This document shows positions 34,000 to 46,840 of a stretch of DNA of 64,000 nt, piece after piece. This DNA is from Cryptomeria japonica (Eukaryota; Streptophyta; Pinopsida; Cupressales; Cupressaceae). The notes beneath the pieces were generated by a model that made no database searches, was not told the DNA's origin, and was given only the letters and a program-made list of their open reading frames with translations. Positions within the stretch are counted from its first letter, which is position 1; every line of letters starts with the position of its first letter. The translations under genes were made by a program, and so were the position numbers. The stretch is taken from contig NC_081406.1 of assembly GCF_030272615.1 (NCBI RefSeq), positions 463,662,072 through 463,726,071 on the forward strand, written 5' to 3'.

Positions 34000-35968
34000 T
34001 TTATTTTATTCATTTCAAATATGGATATCTTATATAGATAAAAAAAGATTGATAAATTAAAAAACAATGATAAATTAATAAGTTATCTTGTTTACAATTA
34101 TATTATATTTCGAAAAGATTCTAAATTAATATATATTTATTATAAACATTATGCAGTCATTTATATTACATTTCAACATTAATTAACAATCCTTTAATAG
34201 TTATTAAATTACTTTTAATAAATATCAAAAACAAGTTTCTAAATTCATATAAGAAAATAGAAACAATTCTAAAAATTCATATTAAAATATTAGAATATTA
34301 GTGACAACTATATAAATCCATATCTAAATATTTTGAATAAATTTGTATTTTTATAGTACAAATTCTAAAATAATATATATCAAATTAATTATAATATCAT
34401 ATAATATATAGTACCTATTATAATTTTTTACGGTTTATTAATAATTTTAAGTGTCATCTATATGGTTTTAAAAAAAAATAGTATATCAATGCATACGATA
34501 CAAAAGTGAAAAATAGCCGTTTAGACCATGGGGAACTTTTAGAAACATTGCAAATGAGGGGGAGTTTTAGAAACAAAGAAAGAGTATCCATCCAAATGCA
34601 TGATTGGACTATGTATGTGTCCTCATTCTTATGAAATGCAATCTCAATGAAAGATTTGTAGTAGTCTGCAGATGCTATTACTTGTTTAGAAAATTTTCTA
34701 GAGTTTTATTTGAGTTACTTGGTTTAATATTTTCAATTATAAGCTCCATGACTGCAAATATATGTTGTAATTGAAGGTATTGGTCAGTCAGCTGGAGAGC
34801 CCTCCCCCAGACAGCTGGTAATAAAAAACATTATCCGAACAAAATTAGCGATTCGTTATAACTATAAGTCTTTTTGATAATTTCTCTAGCATTTGGAAAC
34901 TAAAACATCTTATCTTATCATTGTCCCAGGTTATGGCTAGAAACACATGATTCATTTATAGTCTAGGCTGATAAAATTTCAAAAGAGTTGCATTTCCAAA
35001 GGATAGTAATCCTTTCGCATTTGTAGGTGTTTTGACATAAATTTAACATCGTAGATTATAGTTTGTGTAATCACCAGAAATTGTAGATTGGAATGATCCC
35101 ATTCCATTTGGCCTATATTTAAATTTTATATAGGAAAAATCTTGTCTATATACTCCCTCCCCCTATTCCAAAATGGTATCCCATCTTCAAACCAGTATCC
35201 CATGTCTCCTAGTTATTATGTATTTTACTATACATAATTTGTCCTACCATATTTAGGTCCTACAAATCAATTTCTTTAATCAATTAGAAAAACCCTCTAC
35301 TTGAAAATTGTGGGTCATAAAAATCAGTTTCTAGATTTAATTACCTTTCCTAAACTGAGGAGTTCCACTATTTGATAATAATAAGGAAGAATGATTTAAA
35401 CTAGCACTTTCATCTAAATGAGGTGCAATAATTATGCCGATAATAATTTACATAATTTATTTATTTTTATAATTTTAATATAGAAATTTCCCTTCACTTA
35501 TTATTAAATAAGAATTTAAAAATGTAATAACTAATATTACAAAAAATACAAATGTAATAGAGACTATCAAAATTCCTACGACAACAATCCAATAACAAAA
35601 CATGGCTGATGAAAAATTACATATATTAAAATAAAATGTGACTTCCACTAGAGGTAAGAGATGACATGGAGAAGTAGTATAAAATCAATGAAAGGCATTG
35701 CCAGTTGCCTTTTATTTACTATCTTTCCTCTTGTACACTTTGGGGCAAATAGAAAATGGGAAGGATCGCATAAATTCAACTTAGTTCATCTTCTATGGGG
35801 AAAGCTTCTTGTTGATTTTTGGAGAATGATTTTCAATTTTATTGTGTGGTATATGTCACTGTGATATGAGGTATCATATACTACATTCTTGTAATGTATA
35901 CAAATAGCAAGGTTAAACTAAAAATTTAGTTGTAATATTTTTGTAAGGTCTTTAATGTTTCTAGGCTC

Positions 35969-36102
35969 ATTTCAATCTTTCAATTCAATAAAATGCGAGA
36001 TGTAGTATGAGGTTCTTTATGAATCATCTAAAGAATATTATAACACACTTATTTGAATCTTTCAATTCAATAAAATGCAAGATGTAGTACGAGGTTCTTT
36101 AT
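35969..36102. repeat. Two-copy tandem repeat, about 84 bp
   Basis: AATCTTTCAATTCAATAAAA...GAGGTTCTTTAT begins near 35972 and again near 36056, almost identical. Confidence 0.8.
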
Positions 36103-37679
36103 TCCAAATTACATGATGGACAACTAAGAAGGGTAACCCAAGTCATGGATGAGGTAGGCACGTGATCATCATCTAAGAATATGTATCCTCACTTTTCCCG
36201 AGGGTTCCCACCTAAAGATAACCTTGTTTTTTCATTAATTTTATTGTTGAATCTTTTGTGCATAATTGTCATTGCCTAATAACAATAGTTATTGTGGCTA
36301 TGATACTTCTAATGAGATGAAATTCATTTTAGAGGGTGGAAACCAAAAATAGTGACAAGTATAGATGATGATATCTATCAAAATTTCAGAGAGTTGAAAG
36401 AAGCCAAAGAAAGGCTCCATCTTGTTCAAAACAATATTCTTGATCAAAATTATTAGAGGATGTGATGGTGTGTTTTATATGGCCTTCATTCTTGCTAAGT
36501 GTCCTTTCCAAATATGATCCAAAATAATTCTATGATCAATACGATGTGGGCATAGCTATTGTATAATCTATTAATAAATATTACTCTGTTAGATCGACTA
36601 ATAATCTTCATCATGTGTAGATCAATAACCTATTATGGCCTAGTCTAAACCTTATCCATGATCTTCAAGGACTCTAAGATATCATTAAGGAGATAGGAGT
36701 ACACCAGTCATTTGTCTTATAAGATATAGTTTGAAAAACATATGTTTACAAATATGTTTTTATCATCTTGGTATGGTAATTGTTAATTTGAGGTGAAAAT
36801 ACCCAAATAAATTTATTAACATCATAAAAAATCTTCAATGGGGACCTAGTGTGCACATCCTCTCTTAGGTTCTCCAAAACTCCACTATAAACCTTATTAG
36901 ATATTTGATATTGTATTCATAAGGAGGATAGGATTCTAATATCTTTAAATTATAACAAACTTTCATCTTAATTATCAATACTAACCCTTACTCTTCTCTA
37001 AGAAAAATATTTAAATCTCAAGATCCTAAAGGACTTATCCTTTCTTATATCTAAGACACTTTACACAAGATCTTCATTTTACCAAATTAACATCAAAGAA
37101 TAATTTAAATGAAATCATCATAATCATAAAAAAAATTTATATATGCATGAAATTTTAAAATAAAGTAGAAATTAAAAAAATTGCAAGAAGATCAGGCAGT
37201 GCTTTAATAAAGATTCATTTTGGAGTTCCATCTCAAATTCCAAAAACATTCATGTGTGGAATTTAGCAACAGAAAGCATCCAATTTTTTGACAGACAAGG
37301 CCATGTTAGGTTGACCACATCCGGACTATAGTTAAATTGGCATTTCTACATAACATGAAGGTTAATGGAAAGCAAAGCAGTGGGCAAAGGATTTGCAGGA
37401 AATTAACGAATAGAAGCCATTGTAAATCAAATTGCAACTTCACCATAGAAGTATCTATAAAACTATAAACCCCAGTTCAAGGAAGAAGCTTCCAAAAGGA
37501 GACCAAAGTAAAGCTAAAACGATTGAAAAACAAAAAAGAAATTGTAAGACTAGATGGCTGATTCAGAATTCAGATGTGGAGGAGAAACAATAATTAGGTA
37601 TAGGAGATGCTAAAAAGATAAGAAGGCATAGGAAGGATATCAATGTGAATAGAGACAAACAAGTACATATGTGAATTTA

Positions 37680-38136
37680 TGGAAGAAAAACAAAGGGACC
37701 AATAAAAATGAATATAGAGACAGTTTATATTAATCAAAACATAACATTACATCTGATATATGAGAACTTCTACTCAAACACTTTGCTTCTCATAGATAGC
37801 TTTGCAGAGCTGGACTCCTAAGAGAGTGGTTGGCAAAATGCAAAGTCATGCAATATATAGAAAACTAGCTTTTGTGGTGGACATGTAACAAGGATTAAAA
37901 AAATGTATTTCAAACCACCCATAATCCAAGTAAAATCTGCAGATGGTAAAATACGTAGATTGGAGCAATTAAGATGATAACCTTTCAAATCCTGAGTAAG
38001 ATCTTTTTGAGTGTCTTGTCTTTATAGTTGAGAGATTTGCTTGGAGGATATGGAAGATTTGGAATTGACAAAGGCAGCTGCCAATATTAATGTGCATATG
38101 GAGGATTTGAGGGTAGTTGAGATTACATATCCAACA
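37680..38136 (-). repeat. Array LTR copy 1 (outermost 3' LTR)
   Basis: 457 bp. Its minus-strand 3' end (plus strand TGGAAGAAAAACAAAGGGACC) is diverged from the other copies (TGTAGAAAACAGAGGGAGC). Unrelated DNA lies to the left. Confidence 0.82.
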
Positions 38137-38234
38137 TTCAAGTGTGATTCACTTTTTCTATCAACACCTCCCATAGAGTCACACTGTTGGTGCTTGGGGA
38201 TCTCAATAGGCTCTGTTGGCCTCAAACATAACAT
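38022..38234 (-). CDS. Conserved 70-codon ORF of the array, copy 1
   Basis: Starts MLCLRPTEPIEIP, ends SSKQISQL, and spans the junction of the internal block and the LTR. Near-identical ORFs occur at 41154-41366, 49625-49837 and (shorter) 48099-48287. Two other copies are broken by stops. Unrecognised. Conservation may only reflect recent copying. Confidence 0.3.
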   Translation of the reverse strand: MLCLRPTEPIEIPKHQQCDSMGGVDRKSESHLNVGYVISTTLKSSICTLILAAAFVNSKSSISSKQISQL

Positions 38235-39229
38235 TTCTTACATTTAGAAACAAAATATTATGGCATTCAATGATATTACCTTTTCACTTGTATTTTCATA
38301 ATATCTGACAACTTCTATCCTCCTTCCATGTTCTAATCTATGGACTTTAGAAATACTCTTCCACTCAATTTTGATTGTCTCAACTCACACACATACCATA
38401 TCCTCCTTAAACTTCATACTACCTCAAAAACTATCAAGACAATTCAAACTAGGTAACACAAAACACCTTTAACAACTATCTCTTCATCTTTTGATCTACA
38501 AACTTTAGATATGGCCTCTAAAGAAGCTTCTCTTTTGCACCTTTCTTTTACTCTCTCCTTTCTTCCCAAAAGTATCCTCCCCTTTAACTGTGATCTCCTT
38601 TTTCCTTATCAATAAATCCACCTCTTGCCAATGGTCAACTAACTCAATAGTCTCTATGATCTGCACCTTTGTTTGTCTACATCACCAAGTTCATTTAACT
38701 CTCTATCTCTTTTCAACAACAGACATAAATTTCCTTTCTTGTGAATACAAAAATTCAGTGACTTCTCCTTTCTTCGACTACTAGCAAACTGGTAGTCTCC
38801 CTATGCCATTGGGTTCCCCTTCTTCTGTTCTTTATTTCCTTATGCAACAACTCTAATTTTTAGAAGCCACGACTTCATCGTGAATTTTCTATGGTCACTT
38901 TTAAATTCTCCTTTAAATGGTCTCTGCCTTTGATCTCATCTCCTGGCAACGACAATCAATATTCACCGATTTGGTAGCACATGGGTTTGAAACATAGCCT
39001 GCAAACAAACAATAGTAGTGGTCTCCACTTTGATCTCCAAATCCTCATACACATGACAATTGTTCATCTATTGTATAGCCTTTTCCATAACTTTTCTTCT
39101 TTCTGGAACCAGTAGGCTTTCTCTTTAGATCGACACTCCCAGTGATGGCTTCAACTTTAGCAAGGGAAGAAGACTTCTCCAGATTCTTCTTGTTCTATAG
39201 GAAAGTAAACTGTCGACTCTAATACCAAA
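38137..39229 (-). repeat. Array internal block 1
   Basis: 1093 bp, complete. The primer-binding site is decayed to TGGTATTAGAGTC (plus-strand GACTCTAATACCA at 39215-39227). Minus-strand reading after it gives a basic segment with KRKPTGSRKKK, then fragmented sequence. Confidence 0.8.
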
Positions 39230-39700
39230 TGTAGATAACAAAGGGAGGAAAAAAATGAAAATAAAGATAGAGTTTATATAAATCAAAATAGAACATTATA
39301 TCTGATATATGAGAGCTTCAACTCTTACATTCTGACTCTCATCAAACACTCTTCTTCTGATAGACAACTCTACAGAGCTGGACTCCTAATAGAGTTCTTG
39401 GAAAAATACAAAGTCATGCATTATATAGAAAAATAGCTTCTGTGGTGGATAGGGAACAAGCATTAAAAAATGTATTTCAAACAACCCATAATCTAAAAAT
39501 CCGCAGATGGTACAATACGTAGGTTGGAGCAATTAAGATGAAAATCTTTCAAATATTGAGCAAGATCTATTTGAGTGCCTTGTCTTTACAGTTGAGAGAT
39601 TTTCTTGGAGGATACGAAAGATTTGGAATCGACAAAAGCAGCTACCAATATTAATATGCATATGTAGGATTTGAGGGTAGTTGAGATTACATATCCAACA
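39230..39700 (-). repeat. Array LTR copy 2
   Basis: 471 bp, aligns with the other copies from TGTAGATAACAAAGGG to ATATCCAACA. Confidence 0.85.
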
Positions 39701-40793
39701 TTGAGGTGTGATTCACTTTTTCTATCAACACCTCCTGTAGAGTCACACTATTGGTGCTCAGGGATCTCAATAGGCTCTACTAGCCTCAAGCACAACATTT
39801 CTTACATTTAGAAACAAAATATTGTGGCATTCAATGATATCACCTTTTCACTTGTATTTTCATAATATCTCACAACTTCTATCCTCCTTCCATGTTCTGA
39901 TCTATGGACTTTAGAAATACTCTTCCACTCAATTTTGATTATCTCAACATAGACACATACCATATCCTCCTTAAACTTCATACTACCTCAAGATTTATCA
40001 AGACAATTTCAAACTAGACAACACAAAACACCTTTAACAGCTACCTTTTCATCTTTTGATCTACAAACTTTAGATATGGCCTCTAAGGAAGCTTCTCTTC
40101 TGCACCTTTCTTTTAATCTCTCCTTTCTTCCCAAAAGCATCCTCCCCTTTAACTGTGATCTCCTTTTCCTTAGCAACAAATCCACCTCTTGCCAATGGTC
40201 AACTAACTCAGCAGTCTCTATGATCTGCACCTTTGTTTGTCTACATCACCAAGTTCATTTAACTCTCTATCTCTTTTCAACAACATACATAAATTTCCTT
40301 TCTTGTGAATACAAAAATTCAATGACTTCTCCTTTCTTGGACTAGTAGCAAACTTGTAGTCTCCCTATGCCATCGGGTTCCCCTTCTTCTATTATTTATT
40401 TCATTATACAACAACTCCAATCTTCAGAAGCCACAACTTCATCATGAATTTTCTATTGTCACTTTTAAATTCTCCTTTAAATGGTCTTTGCCTTCGATCT
40501 CATCTCTTGGCAACGACAATCAATCTTCACCAATTCGATAGCACATGGGTTTGAAACATAGCCTGTAAACAAACAATAGCAGTGGTCTCCACTTTGATCT
40601 CCAAATCCTCATACACATGACAATTGTTCATCTATTGTATAGCCTTTTCCATAACTTTTCTTCTTTTTGGAACCAGTAGGCTTTCTCTTTAGATTAACAC
40701 TCCCAGTGATGGCTTCAACTTTAGCAAGGGTAGAAGACTTCTCTAGATTCTTCTAGTTCTATAGGAAAGTAAATCATTGGCTATAATACCAAA
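39701..40793 (-). repeat. Array internal block 2
   Basis: 1093 bp, complete, same length as block 1. The 70-codon ORF is broken here by a stop where other copies have Gln. It contains a 73-codon minus-strand ORF (listed separately). Confidence 0.83.
40009..40230 (-). CDS. Basic 73-codon ORF of internal block 2
   Basis: Starts MQIIETAELVDHW and is rich in Lys, Arg and Glu (KRRSQLKGRMLLGRKERLKERCRR). Other blocks carry the homologous DNA but with stops or frame changes. It could be what is left of a gag-like basic protein; no motif proves it. Confidence 0.25.
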   Translation of the reverse strand: MQIIETAELVDHWQEVDLLLRKRRSQLKGRMLLGRKERLKERCRREASLEAISKVCRSKDEKVAVKGVLCCLV

Positions 40794-41268
40794 TGTAGAA
40801 AACAAAGGGAGGAAAAAAATGAAAAATAAACATAGAGTTTATATAAATCAAAATAGAACATTACATCTAATATATGAGCGCTTCAGCTCTTACATTTTGA
40901 CACTCATCAAATACTCTTCTTCTGATAGATAACTTTGCAGAGCTGGACTCCTAATAGAGTTCTTGGAAAAATAGAAATTCATGCATTATATAGAAAACTA
41001 GCTTCTGTGGTGGACAGGGAACAAGCATTAAAAAATGTATTTCAAACAACCCATAATCCAAGTAAAATCTGCAGATGGTACAATACGTAGGTTGGAGCAA
41101 TTAAGATGAAAACCTTTCAAATATTGAGCAAGATCTATTTGAGTGCCTTGTCTTTACAGTTGAGAGATTTTCTTGGAGGATACGAAAGATTTGGAATCGA
41201 CAAAAGCAACTACCAATATTAATATGCATATGGAGGATTTGAGGGTAGTTGAGATTGCATAACCAACA
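40794..41268 (-). repeat. Array LTR copy 3
   Basis: 475 bp, TGTAGAAAACAAAGGG to AACCAACA. The primer-binding site beside it (40780-40791) is decayed. Confidence 0.85.
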
Positions 41269-41366
41269 TTTAGGTGTGATTCAATTTTTCTATCAACACC
41301 TCCCATAGAGTCACAGTGTTGGTTCTCAGGGATCTCAATAGCCTCTGATAGCCTCAAACACAACAT
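41154..41366 (-). CDS. Conserved 70-codon ORF of the array, copy 3
   Basis: MLCLRLSEAIEIPENQHC... ending SSKKISQL; same frame and length as copy 1, several substitutions. Product unknown. Confidence 0.3.
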   Translation of the reverse strand: MLCLRLSEAIEIPENQHCDSMGGVDRKIESHLNVGYAISTTLKSSICILILVVAFVDSKSFVSSKKISQL

Positions 41367-42240
41367 TTCTTACATTTAGAAACAAAATATTGTGGCATTC
41401 AATGATATCACTTTTTCACTTGTATTTTCATAATATCTAACAACTTCTATCCTCCTTCCATGTTTTGATCTATGGACTTTAGAAATACTCTTCCACTTAA
41501 TTTTGATAGTCTCAACTCACACACATACCATATCCTCCTTAAACTTCATACTACCTCAAGATCTATCAAGGCAATTTCAAACTAGACAACACAAAACACC
41601 TTTAATAGCTACCTTTTCATCTTTTGATCTACAAAGTTTAGATATGGCCTCTAAAGAAGCTTCTCTTCTACACCTTTAATTTAATCTCTCATTTTTTCAC
41701 AAAAGCATTCTCCCCTTTAACTGTGATCTCATTTTTATTTAGCAACAAATCCACCTCTTGCTAGTGGTCAACTAGCTCAACAGTCTCTAGGATCTCCACT
41801 TTTTGTTGTCTACATCACCAAGTTTATTTAACTCTCTGCCTCTTTTCAATATCAGATGTAAATGTCCTTCTTGTGAATACAAAAATTCAATGACTCCTCA
41901 ATTTTTGGACTAGTAGCAAACTAGTAGTCTCGCTATGCCTTCGGGTTCGCCTTTCTCTGTTCTTTATTTCCTTATACAATAGCTCAAATCTTTAGAAGCT
42001 ATGACTCCATCTTGAACTTTTTGTGGTTAGTTTTAAAATCTACTTTGACCCATCTCTACCTTCAATCTCATCTCCTGGAAATGACAAATATTCTTCACCA
42101 ATTTGGTAGCACAATTTTTTAAAACATAGCCTATAGACAAACAATATAAATGATCTCTACATTGATCTCCAAATCCTTATAGACATGACCATTTTTCTTC
42201 TATTGTATAGCCTTTTCCATGACTTTTCATCTTTTTGGAA
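41269..42240 (-). repeat. Array internal block 3, left part, cut by a gypsy fragment
   Basis: About 972 bp, ending at CTTTTTGGAA where gypsy pol begins. The part after the break (45980-46364) starts about 250 bp earlier in the unit, so the break is not a simple insertion. Confidence 0.8.
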
Positions 42241-44400
42241 TAATGGATCCATCAAAAGTGGAAGCAATAGTAAATTGACCTACTCCTAAGTCAATAGGAG
42301 ATTTGAGAAGTTTCCATAGTTTGGCTTCTTTTTATAGGAAATTCATCAGAGGTTTTAGCCATGTGTGTGTACCTATCTTGAACACCATCAAATGTGGGAT
42401 AAAATGTCAGTTTAACTGCACTAGTGTAGAAGACAAGGGGTTTGAGTTGTTAAAATAAAAGGTAGCGGAAATCCCTTACCTTAGGCTCCCTGTTTTCAAC
42501 CATCTCTTCACTGTGGAGTGTGATGCTAGCAAGTTGTCTATAGGGGCCATTTTAAGCCAATAAGGTCACTCAGTTGCATTCTTCTTTGAGAATCTGAATG
42601 AAGAAAAACAAAAGTATTCTACCTATCATCTAGAGTTATATTCCATGGTGCAAGCACTCAAGAAGTGGCAGCATTATTTGTTACCTAAAGAGTTCATAGT
42701 CTACATTGATATTCATGCACTTAGTTTGTTGAATAGGCAGGAGAAATTGAATCAAAGACACCTCAAGTGGGTTAAGTATTTACAAGCCTATACCTTTTCA
42801 ATCAAGAAAAAGAAAGGAGTCGCCAATAAGATAGAAGATGCCTTAAGTAGAAAGGTTCTAACCATCCAAGAAGTGTAACTACAAAGGGTGGGGTTAAGTG
42901 ACCTCAAAGACCTCTACCAAGGTGACAAATATTTTGGTGAAGCATATGATGTTTGCTCAAAGTTTGCTAATGCTTGTCATGTTGCCTATTCTGATTTTAT
43001 GTTGCAGGAAGGATTATTGCTTAAAGGACACCCACTTTGCATACCATAGTGCTCTATGAGAGACAATATCATCAAGGAGAAGCATCAAGGCAGTCTAAGT
43101 GGACATTTTGGTCTTGACAAGACATTAGAGTAGGTTGGCAGGTTCTACCATTGGCCTAGACTATAGTCAGATGCTAGGAAGTTTGTGGAGTAATGTGCTA
43201 TTAATCAAAGGGCTAAGGGTACCTCCAGCAATGTAGGTTTATATCAGGCTCTTACCATACCAGCAAGGCCATGGGAGTGTGTGAGTATGGACTTTGTTTT
43301 TGGTTTACCTAGAACACCAAGAGGATATGATAGTGTCTATGTCATAGTGGATAGATTCAAAAAGATGACATACTTTATGCCTTGTAAGTGCACTAATCAT
43401 GCCTCATACATAGCAGGGTTGTTCTTCAAAGAGATTGTAAGGATCCATGGCTTACCTCTTAGAATTGTGAGTGATAGAGACACAAAATTTGTGAGCCACT
43501 TTTGGCGAACGTTGTGGAAGAAACTTGATACCAACCTTTATTTTCCATCTACCTACCATCCACAATCTGATGGTCAAACTAAAGTAGTTAATATGTCCTT
43601 GGGTAACTTACTGAGATGTCTCACCAAACAACATGGTCAAGCTTGGGATCTAGTATTGGGACAAGAAGAGTATGCCTACAATGACTCTATCAATAGGAAC
43701 ACAAGTTGAAGTCCATTTGAGATTGTATATGGATGTCATCCAAGGGGTATTTTAGAACTCATTGATCTTAGTTCCATGGACAATAGGAGTGCTTAAGGTG
43801 AAAACTTTGCAGAGAATATGAAGGAGATCCATGAACAAGTCAAGAAAACATTACAGCATAATAATGAGAAATACAAGACACAAGCAAACACAACAAGAAG
43901 AGAAGTACACTACAAGATAGGTGTTCTAGTTGTGGCCTATCTGATAAAGGAGAGACTCCCTAAGGGGCAGCCTAACAAACTATGAATGAAGAAGATTGGA
44001 CCTCTTAAGGTTGTACATAAGTATGGCAATAATACCTATGAGGTGGAAGTACCACCGAACTTGGGTATATCACTAATGTTTAATGTATGTGATTTGTTCT
44101 AGTATAGAGGAACTTAGTCAGCTACAAACAAAGAAGAGCCTAATGCTACTAAAGATGTAGATTGGACATAAGACCTACCACCAAGCCAACCAGTGACATT
44201 GGATAACATTTTAGATTCCAACATTTTCGAAAGGACTAGGAAAGGAGTCTATAGAGACTACCTGGTCAAATGGATAGGTCTCCCTGAATCTGAAGCTACA
44301 TGAATGTCCTAAGGAGATATACTACAACATGGAACCACTATTCAAGCCCTATCCACTCAAGGGACTTCAGTTCTTCCTACCCCGGGAGTATGGTGCATGG
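42241..44400 (+). pseudogene. Ty3/gypsy chromovirus pol fragment
   Basis: Starts mid-pol at MDPSKVEAIV, the RT-RNase H connection. RNase H lies at about 42500-42880 (TVECDASKLSIGAIL; open piece 42645-42878 with LNQRHLKWVKYLQAY). Integrase begins with the HHCC region (HQGSLSGHFG near 43084) and the DDE core in the open piece 43281-43709: SMDFVFGLP, VSDRDTKFVSHFW, then QSDGQTKVVNMSL, where the catalytic Glu (QTE) is Lys at 43581-43583. A chromodomain-like end, GVYRDYLVKWIGLPESEAT, lies at about 44250-44310. Several stops. Chromodomains guide such elements to heterochromatin. Confidence 0.87.
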
Positions 44401-45979
44401 CCACTTAGAAATTTTTGTTGAGTTTGTTTCTAGGATGTTGGAATCATGTTTTTAGTTTTGTCATAAGTCCAAGAGGCCATTGAGTGTGTGCTCAAATGAT
44501 TGTAAAGAGTCTTTATTTGTCCAATGTTGGCATATGAGCTTTTAAGGGTACCAGGTAGAGAACTTAATAGGATAAGTTGTTTTGGGTTAATGTAGGTTGG
44601 TTGATGTTGTTTTTAATTTTTTGAGGTCATATGAGTCACTTGGAGGCTACCAAGTTTGGGTTTGAGCAAAGTTTCTCACCTATGCAACAAATTGCAAAAG
44701 TTGCCAAAGTTGCTCATAGCAACTTTGCAACATTTTCATACACCAATGGCTAGGTGGTTGACATAATCAGTTGTGAGCATATGTAACTACTCAAAGGATA
44801 GTATAAGGATTGGAAAGGTTGATGATAATCTCTTGTTGAAGATCTGAAGCAAATAGACAAGTTTTGGTTTCCCATTTGGTGTGTTCTTCTAGGTTTTTGT
44901 TGTTCTTTGGAAGCTTGTATGACCTGTATGGATTGAGACCTCCAAAAAAGTGTCATGGATTGTTAGAATGGTGTCTTAACTTCTTTTTTTTTATTTGTAG
45001 TCTCGAAGTGTTGTAGTTTGTGAATATTCATTTTATTGCAGGCAGGTTCAAGGTCCTAAAAACCAAGGTTTTGAGAGCAAAATGGCTCCAACCTAACATT
45101 CCATGGTGGATACCCACTCTAAAACCTTGCGTAATGTCAGGTTTTCATTATATACTATGTTTTATAGTTGGTTTTGAGTCAGGGGAAGCTAAGTCAAAGA
45201 TTTGCCACCATACCCTAGGTTGGGCACATTGAGCTGGCAAGCATTAGGAATCATGGATAACAATCCGGTGGATGGAGGTGAAGTATTATTAGAATGGAAT
45301 TTCATATGGAATTAAAGACCTAAAACCAGCACCAATTCACAAGGACAATCAGACTGGTGAAGGAGTTTTAAACAATCCCTACTTTTTACGCCTAGGAAGA
45401 GGCAATTAGGCCTAATTAGGCCTATAAGGGTTAGATATGTTAAAGAAAAAACCAACCTCTAGTTTTGCAATATTGTATGTAAACCCAAAAAGGGTGTCTA
45501 GAATGTAAAATAGTTCATAGGGTTGTTAAGGAATTTAAATAGATAAATACAGAATACTCCGCTGACAGGGCTACTAGAACTAGGTCTCCTAATTAGGCCT
45601 AAAAGTGCAACTTGCTTATGAAGCTTGGAATCAGTAAATGACAAAGCTCTTGAGAAAGGTGTAGGGTTGGGAATACTTCCAAAATAACCCATCCTTATGT
45701 GTGTAATGTGGGGAATGTAGATCCTATGGTAGAGGGGTTGAACTCTCAGGTTGAGTGTGAAAGGGAGTGGGAAAACAAGGTCTCCTAAGCAAGAGAATGG
45801 AACTCACAAAACAATAAGTGCTTATTCTAGCCTAAGCACCTTTGGAAGGTTAGAGAGGTAAGTCTTGCTGACCTTTGGAGGGTGTGAGGTGTAGAATCAT
45901 TGGATGATTCTTGTGTAGCTTGGAGGAGATAACTAGACAAGGTAGTACAAATAGGTGAGAGTCAACTCACTCTATATCA
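44401..45979 (+). other. Downstream non-coding part or LTR of the gypsy fragment
   Basis: No coding frame. Contains overlapping ATTAGGCCTAAT palindromes near 45405-45425 and a related TAATTAGGCCTAA at about 45588. The homologous left LTR is absent, so LTR limits cannot be set. Array sequence resumes at about 45980. Confidence 0.4.
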
Positions 45980-46364
45980 TAATGGCTTCGATATTTAGAA
46001 GCTACAAGTACATCTTGAATTTTCTATGGTCACTTTTAAACTATCTTTTGACCCATCTATGCCTTCAAGCTTATCTCCTGAAAACAACAATCAATCTTCA
46101 CTGATTTGGCAGCACATGTTTTTAAAACATATCCTACAAACAAACAATAGCAACAATCTCCACTTTGATCTCCAAATCCTCATAGACATGACAATTTTTC
46201 TTCTATTGCATAGCCTTTTCCATGACTTTTCTTCTTTCTGGAACTAGTAGGATTTCTCTTCAGATTGACAGTCCTAATGATGACTTCAACTTTAGCAAGG
46301 GCAGAAGACAACTCCAAATTCTTCCAATTCTACAGGCAAGTAAACTGTTAGCTCTGATGCCAAA
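45980..46364 (-). repeat. Array internal block 3, right part
   Basis: Resumes at TTTAGAAGCTACAAG and runs to the LTR. Plus-strand GCTCTGATGCCA at 46351-46362 is its primer-binding site. It overlaps about 250 bp of unit sequence already present at 41990-42240. Confidence 0.78.
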
Positions 46365-46840
46365 TGTAGAAAATAGAGGGAGCAACAAAAATGAAAATAA
46401 AGATATAGTTTGTATTAATCAATACAAAATATTACATCTATTATATGAGTGCTTTAGCTTTTACATTCTGACTCTCATAAAACACTCTGCTTCTCATAGA
46501 TAGCTCTATAGACCTAGACTCCTAAGAGGGTGCTTGGCAAAATACAAAGTCATGCATTATATAGAAAGCTATCTTTTGTGGTGGACAGCAAACAAGCATT
46601 AAAAAAATGTATTTCAAACCACAAATAATCCAAGTAAAATATGTGGATGGTACAATACGCAAGTTGGATCAATTAAGATGACAACCTTTTAAATCTTGAG
46701 CAAGATTTGTTTGAGTGCCTTGTCTTTACTATTAAGAGATTTTCTTGGAGGATACGAAAGATTTGGAATTGACAAAAGCAGTTGCCAATATTAATATGCA
46801 TATGTAGGATTTGAAGGTGGTTGAGATTACATATCAAACA
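46365..46840 (-). repeat. Array LTR copy 4
   Basis: 476 bp, TGTAGAAAATAGAGGG to ATATCAAACA. Confidence 0.84.

Larger units (their letters stand above)
32832..37679. other. AT-rich gene-free region
   Basis: Mostly A/T-rich DNA with short runs. ORFs such as 35661-35864 (67 codons) resemble nothing known to me. Two small tandem duplications are listed separately. A possible Stowaway-like end (TACTCCCTCC at 35151) has no partner. Confidence 0.6.

Noticed and set aside
34770-34825. Small inverted repeat around two CAGCTGG sequences
   Set aside because: The stem is too short and interrupted to support a structured RNA or transposon end.
35151-35180. Stowaway-type MITE end (TACTCCCTCC...)
   Set aside because: No matching inverted terminus was found within the next several hundred bases.
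35661-35864. 67-codon ORF in AT-rich DNA
   Set aside because: Length is near chance expectation, with no recognisable motif and no promoter context.
46026-46503. Plus-strand ORFs inside the array (for example 46026-46247, 46222-46503, 49121-49471)
   Set aside because: They run antisense to the element, are not kept open across units, and carry no motif.
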